Shown here piece by piece: positions 61,679 to 64,000 of a DNA stretch of 64,000 nucleotides (position 1 is its first letter; every line of letters begins with the position of its first letter). The translations under genes were made by a program, and so were the position numbers. A model generated the notes under the pieces. That model saw nothing but the letters and a program-made list of their open reading frames with translations, did no database searches and had not been told where the DNA came from. Origin of the DNA: Bacteriovorax stolpii (GTDB lineage: Bacteria; Bdellovibrionota; Bacteriovoracia; Bacteriovoracales; Bacteriovoracaceae); the NCBI GenBank assembly GCA_945905815.1, contig CAMDQH010000003.1, positions 25,298 through 89,297 of the forward strand. The letters are read 5' to 3'.

Positions 61679-62844
61679 GCGGGATTTTTTCACGCTTCAG
61701 ATGGAATGCGAATACAGTTTTAGAACTTGATCGCCCGCTGAAGGCCTACATTTATTATAAAAATGAAAGATTAAATTTACTCACTGGGTTCCCAGAAAGT
61801 TATCCGATTTATCAATTTACAAAAAAACTTCAAGAGATGAAACTTCAGGGGAAAGTTAAATTCCCAATCGTCTTTCACTTCTATTATGAATACGGACTAC
61901 TTGATCAAGGTTTTGATTATCTGGTAGAGGATGGTAAACCCCTCGTCGTTGAAATTGAGTATCAGAAGAGCATTAAGAAATCTCCTCGCAAACCAAGATT
62001 AAACGGGCTACCCCTTAAATCACTTGAAAGGCCATCTTGGTCTGAATATAAAATTGCTTTTAATAAAATCCAGGAAGAACTAATTGAAGGTAATTGCTAT
62101 CAAGTTAATTTAACTTATCCATTTGATTTCATGACGGAAGAAATTCTTGATCCAAGAGATATTTCGGATTTCTTTTTTGCTCAAAAAAATCTTGGGGCCT
62201 ATGCACACGCGACTTTTTTGGGTGACGAGATGATTCTTAGCAATTCACCAGAATGCCTTTTTCAGTACCGGGATGAGGAAATTTTCACCATGCCGATCAA
62301 GGGTACTTTTAGAAGAGAAGGTAAGAACGTAGATAAATTATGGAAAAAGATGCTGGCCGACAAGAAAGAGGAGGGGGAACTTCTCATGATTACTGATCTT
62401 CTAAAAAATGATTTGAATCGACTAGACACACCATCGGCAGAAGTTCGAAAATTGCGGGCACCGCTTTTAGTTCCTAGTTTGCTTCATCAATATTCATTAA
62501 TTTCTCTCAAATTAAAAAATGAAATTTCTTTATCCACCACTATGAATGCCCTCTTTCCAGGCGGAAGCATAACCGGTGCGCCCAAAAAGCGTGTGATGGG
62601 AATAATTGCAGATGTTGAAAGGTATAATCGAGGTATTTATTGTGGCTCGACTCTTCTTTGTATCGGAAATAAAAAAGTAGCTAACATAAATATTAGAACC
62701 GCTTCAATTAATGTTGAGGAACGGATTTGGCGCTATGGTGCTGGCGGCGGAATAACGCTTCTATCACGGCCTGTTGATGAGTTTAAAGAAATGGAGGACA
62801 AGGTATCAAGCTTCCTAAAACTCCTGAAGATTCCTGGTTATTAA
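61675..62844 (+). CDS. pabB: Aminodeoxychorismate synthase component I
   Basis: A 389-residue chorismate-binding enzyme starting at a GTG that overlaps the dnaB stop (GTGA). The catalytic motif FTMPIKGTFRREG carries the Lys of PabB enzymes (TrpE has Ala there), which attacks chorismate C2. GSITGAPKKRVMGIIADVE and the C-terminal YGAGGGITLLSRP are conserved. It is shorter than many PabB proteins, with a reduced N-terminal domain. With PabA-type glutaminase and PabC it makes 4-aminobenzoate for folate; those genes are not in view. Confidence 0.9.
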   Translation: MSGIFSRFRWNANTVLELDRPLKAYIYYKNERLNLLTGFPESYPIYQFTKKLQEMKLQGKVKFPIVFHFYYEYGLLDQGFDYLVEDGKPLVVEIEYQKSIKKSPRKPRLNGLPLKSLERPSWSEYKIAFNKIQEELIEGNCYQVNLTYPFDFMTEEILDPRDISDFFFAQKNLGAYAHATFLGDEMILSNSPECLFQYRDEEIFTMPIKGTFRREGKNVDKLWKKMLADKKEEGELLMITDLLKNDLNRLDTPSAEVRKLRAPLLVPSLLHQYSLISLKLKNEISLSTTMNALFPGGSITGAPKKRVMGIIADVERYNRGIYCGSTLLCIGNKKVANINIRTASINVEERIWRYGAGGGITLLSRPVDEFKEMEDKVSSFLKLLKIPGY

Positions 62845-62971
62845 GGCAAAACAGCGATTCTGACATTAAATTTTTATCTGATAGATTGAGTTGATCTTGT
62901 GTAATTTCAGATAGTTTGACTAAATTCCTATGGTGGTCTCTAACATAAACTTACATCTTGTATGCCAGTGA

Positions 62972-63001
62972 TTGACTTTGTTTTTAAGCCCCCGATATGC
63001 T
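62972..63001 (+). promoter_or_regulatory. Candidate promoter for the 70-residue protein
   Basis: TTGACT and TATGCT are 18 bases apart, ~55 bases before the ATG at 63058. A good match judged by eye. Confidence 0.5.
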
Positions 63002-63057
63002 TTGGAGCAACTTGCTACTCTAAGGATTGAGTAGCTAAATGATTCAAGGAGCTAAGA

Positions 63058-63270
63058 ATGACGTCACAAGATCTGGTCTCAAGTGGCCCAGAACAAAATG
63101 GAAAGATAAGTCTCGAGGCTTTGGCCAAGATGACTGGTTTTCCAATTGAAATGATCAAGGAAGAAATATTCAAAGGTCAGAATGATCAAGAAGTTTCCTT
63201 GGATGATTTAAGATCGGCCATGCTCTCATATATCGACTCAACTATGCTTCTTGTTGGGGATGATAAGTAA
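63058..63270 (+). CDS. Small protein with a helix-turn-helix-like segment
   Basis: A 70-residue protein. AAGGAG precedes the ATG, a good promoter lies upstream and a terminator downstream, so the gene is probably real and monocistronic. The core ISLEALAKMTGFPIEMIKEE resembles a short MerR-like or excisionase-like HTH, followed by an amphipathic helix. A small DNA-binding or adaptor protein is possible. No family recognised. Confidence 0.7.
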   Translation: MTSQDLVSSGPEQNGKISLEALAKMTGFPIEMIKEEIFKGQNDQEVSLDDLRSAMLSYIDSTMLLVGDDK

Positions 63271-63290
63271 TCTTTCACCTCTCCAAATAT

Positions 63291-63318
63291 AAACCCGGGT
63301 TTAATCGCCTGGGTTTTT
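63291..63318 (+). terminator. Terminator after the 70-residue protein
   Basis: AACCCGGG pairs with CCTGGGTT (one G-T pair) across an 8-base loop, followed by a long T run. Confidence 0.75.
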
Positions 63319-63563
63319 TTTTGCTCTTTTTTGAAAACCTCTTCATATGTACGCCCTTTAATCATCAGATGATAAAGAGTAAAACAGAAATTCTTGAACC
63401 TGATGACTTGGCCTGATTCAATATGTGTCATCTCACTCAGTCCAAACCCAGGGAAAAATTTCTCTCGCTAAGGGTATATTTTTTTGGCACTTTTCGTTCA
63501 GGCGAATAATTTTAATCATTTAGTAAATTTGAACCAGTCACAGTTTCTTGCATGTAATGCGGA

Positions 63564-64000
63564 ATGTACATTGCCCGCGACCCATACAGTTCTGATCTTC
63601 ATTTTTTGATTCGGGAAAATTACCGACAAGTTTTTTTCAATAAAGAAATTCTTGGAACAAACCTACCTTTTCATCTTGAACGGGAATTCAAGAAGTACCT
63701 TACTTGTGGAAACCTCGCTTTTGGCATGGCAAGGTTTCACTGCTCTTTATGTCAGAAAGATAAGCTTGTTGCTTTTAGCTGCAAAGGGAGAACGCTTTGC
63801 CCGAGCTGCACGGGAAGGCGCATGTCGGATACCGCCAAACATCTAATTGAAGAAGTGATACCAGAAGTACCGACAAGGCAATGGGTTTTAAGCATGCCCT
63901 ACGCATACCGATTTTTATTGGCGAGAAATCCTGATTTTTTAAGAAAGGCCTTGGCGATTTTTCACCGCACACTTGGTCGACATTATGAAAACAAAGCAAT
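63564..64000 (+). mobile_element. IS91-type transposase, 5' part (3'-truncated by window edge)
   Basis: The open frame from ATG 63564 runs off the window, with 145 codons visible (MYIARDPYSSDLHFLIRENY...). Cysteines in an N-terminal zinc-finger arrangement (FHCSLCQKDKLVAFSCKG, then TLCPSCTGRRMSD) followed by PTRQWVLSMPYAYRFLLA match the DNA-binding domain of IS91/IS801-type Y2 rolling-circle transposases. The catalytic HUH and tyrosine part lies beyond the edge. The element's left end must be between ~63320 and 63564; no terminal repeat is recognised. Confidence 0.85.

Noticed and set aside
63186..63431. 81-codon open frame on the minus strand overlapping the 70-residue gene and its terminator
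   Set aside because: The first ~38 residues look protein-like, but the rest reads backwards through a well-supported gene and terminator and no clear ribosome site is present. At most it is a truncated relic next to the IS91 element.
1..64000. CRISPR arrays, tRNA or rRNA genes, restriction or toxin-antitoxin systems
   Set aside because: I looked for regular repeats, tRNA T-loop sequences and rRNA-like blocks in the gaps between genes and recognised none. A tRNAscan or Infernal run would be needed to be certain.

Overview
The window reads as chromosomal DNA of a diderm (Gram-negative) bacterium of moderate-to-low GC content. Gene content and order, with many signal-peptide and lipoprotein genes, a Tol system, Lpt/LapB/Mla envelope genes and FtsEX-EnvC-Ctp, suggest the Bdellovibrionota, most likely a Bacteriovorax/Peredibacter-like predator. 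That assignment is a recollection-based inference; no rRNA or tRNA gene is visible to confirm it. Most of the window is densely coded, conserved housekeeping sequence. Accessory or decayed DNA is confined to a few spots: about 6.67-7.2 kb, 15.4-15.8 kb, 25.9-27.1 kb and 63.3-64 kb.

Layout. (1) 0-3.6 kb: the 3' end of a fused alpha/beta 2-oxoacid dehydrogenase E1, then two tandem secreted paralogues made of about six short repeats. (2) 3.6-6.6 kb, minus strand: glyA, a Kazal-like lipoprotein, nrdR, nusB and a small unknown gene. (3) 6.7-7.2 kb: a broken TauE/SafE permease. (4) 7.2-15.3 kb, minus strand: a fatty-acid synthesis block (yceD-like, rpmF, fabH, fabD, fabG, acpP, fabF) interrupted by a secreted M14 carboxypeptidase and a secreted HAD-like phosphatase. 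(5) 15.4-25.9 kb: an M23 peptidase remnant, a degenerate-receiver protein, alr, an MlaEFD lipid transporter whose MlaD has a long beta-rich C-terminal extension, a GYF-like membrane protein split by an 11-A run, a TrmN6-like methyltransferase, a DciA-like protein on the opposite strand, lptE and holA. (6) 25.9-27.1 kb: a small islet with an IS3 remnant, gene fragments and a BLUF blue-light sensor.

(7) 27.2-37.8 kb: rlmN, a small secreted protein, a two-HKD phospholipase D-like protein carrying an EF-hand loop, sppA, lapB, three poorly known envelope genes, then tolQ-tolR-TonB/TolA-like-tolB. (8) 38-49 kb: an NtrC-like regulator lacking the GAFTGA loop, a small basic protein, an HD phosphohydrolase, ftsE-ftsX-envC-like-ctpA, xseA, an active-type M23 peptidase and a sensor kinase-like protein with no recognisable ATPase domain. 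(9) 49-57.8 kb: a DEDDh exonuclease, a nucleoside-salvage operon (pyrimidine phosphorylase, purine phosphorylase, cytidine deaminase) back to back with a secreted membrane protein and nupC, then RNase E/G and a lipoprotein with a coupled small ORF. (10) 58-62.8 kb: a fused S6-S18 ribosomal protein gene, a DUF2232-like membrane protein, rplI, dnaB and pabB. (11) 63-64 kb: a small regulator-like protein and the start of an IS91-type transposase running off the window.

The genes centre on envelope building and remodelling (fatty acids, LPS, retrograde lipid transport, septal peptidoglycan hydrolysis, Tol) and on nucleoside uptake and recycling. That combination would suit a cell that digests prey macromolecules. 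The strongest unusual features are the A11 frameshift site, the S6-S18 fusion, the GAFTGA-less activator, the EF-hand phospholipase D protein and the MCE-barrel-like fusion. I saw no CRISPR array, defence island or complete mobile element.
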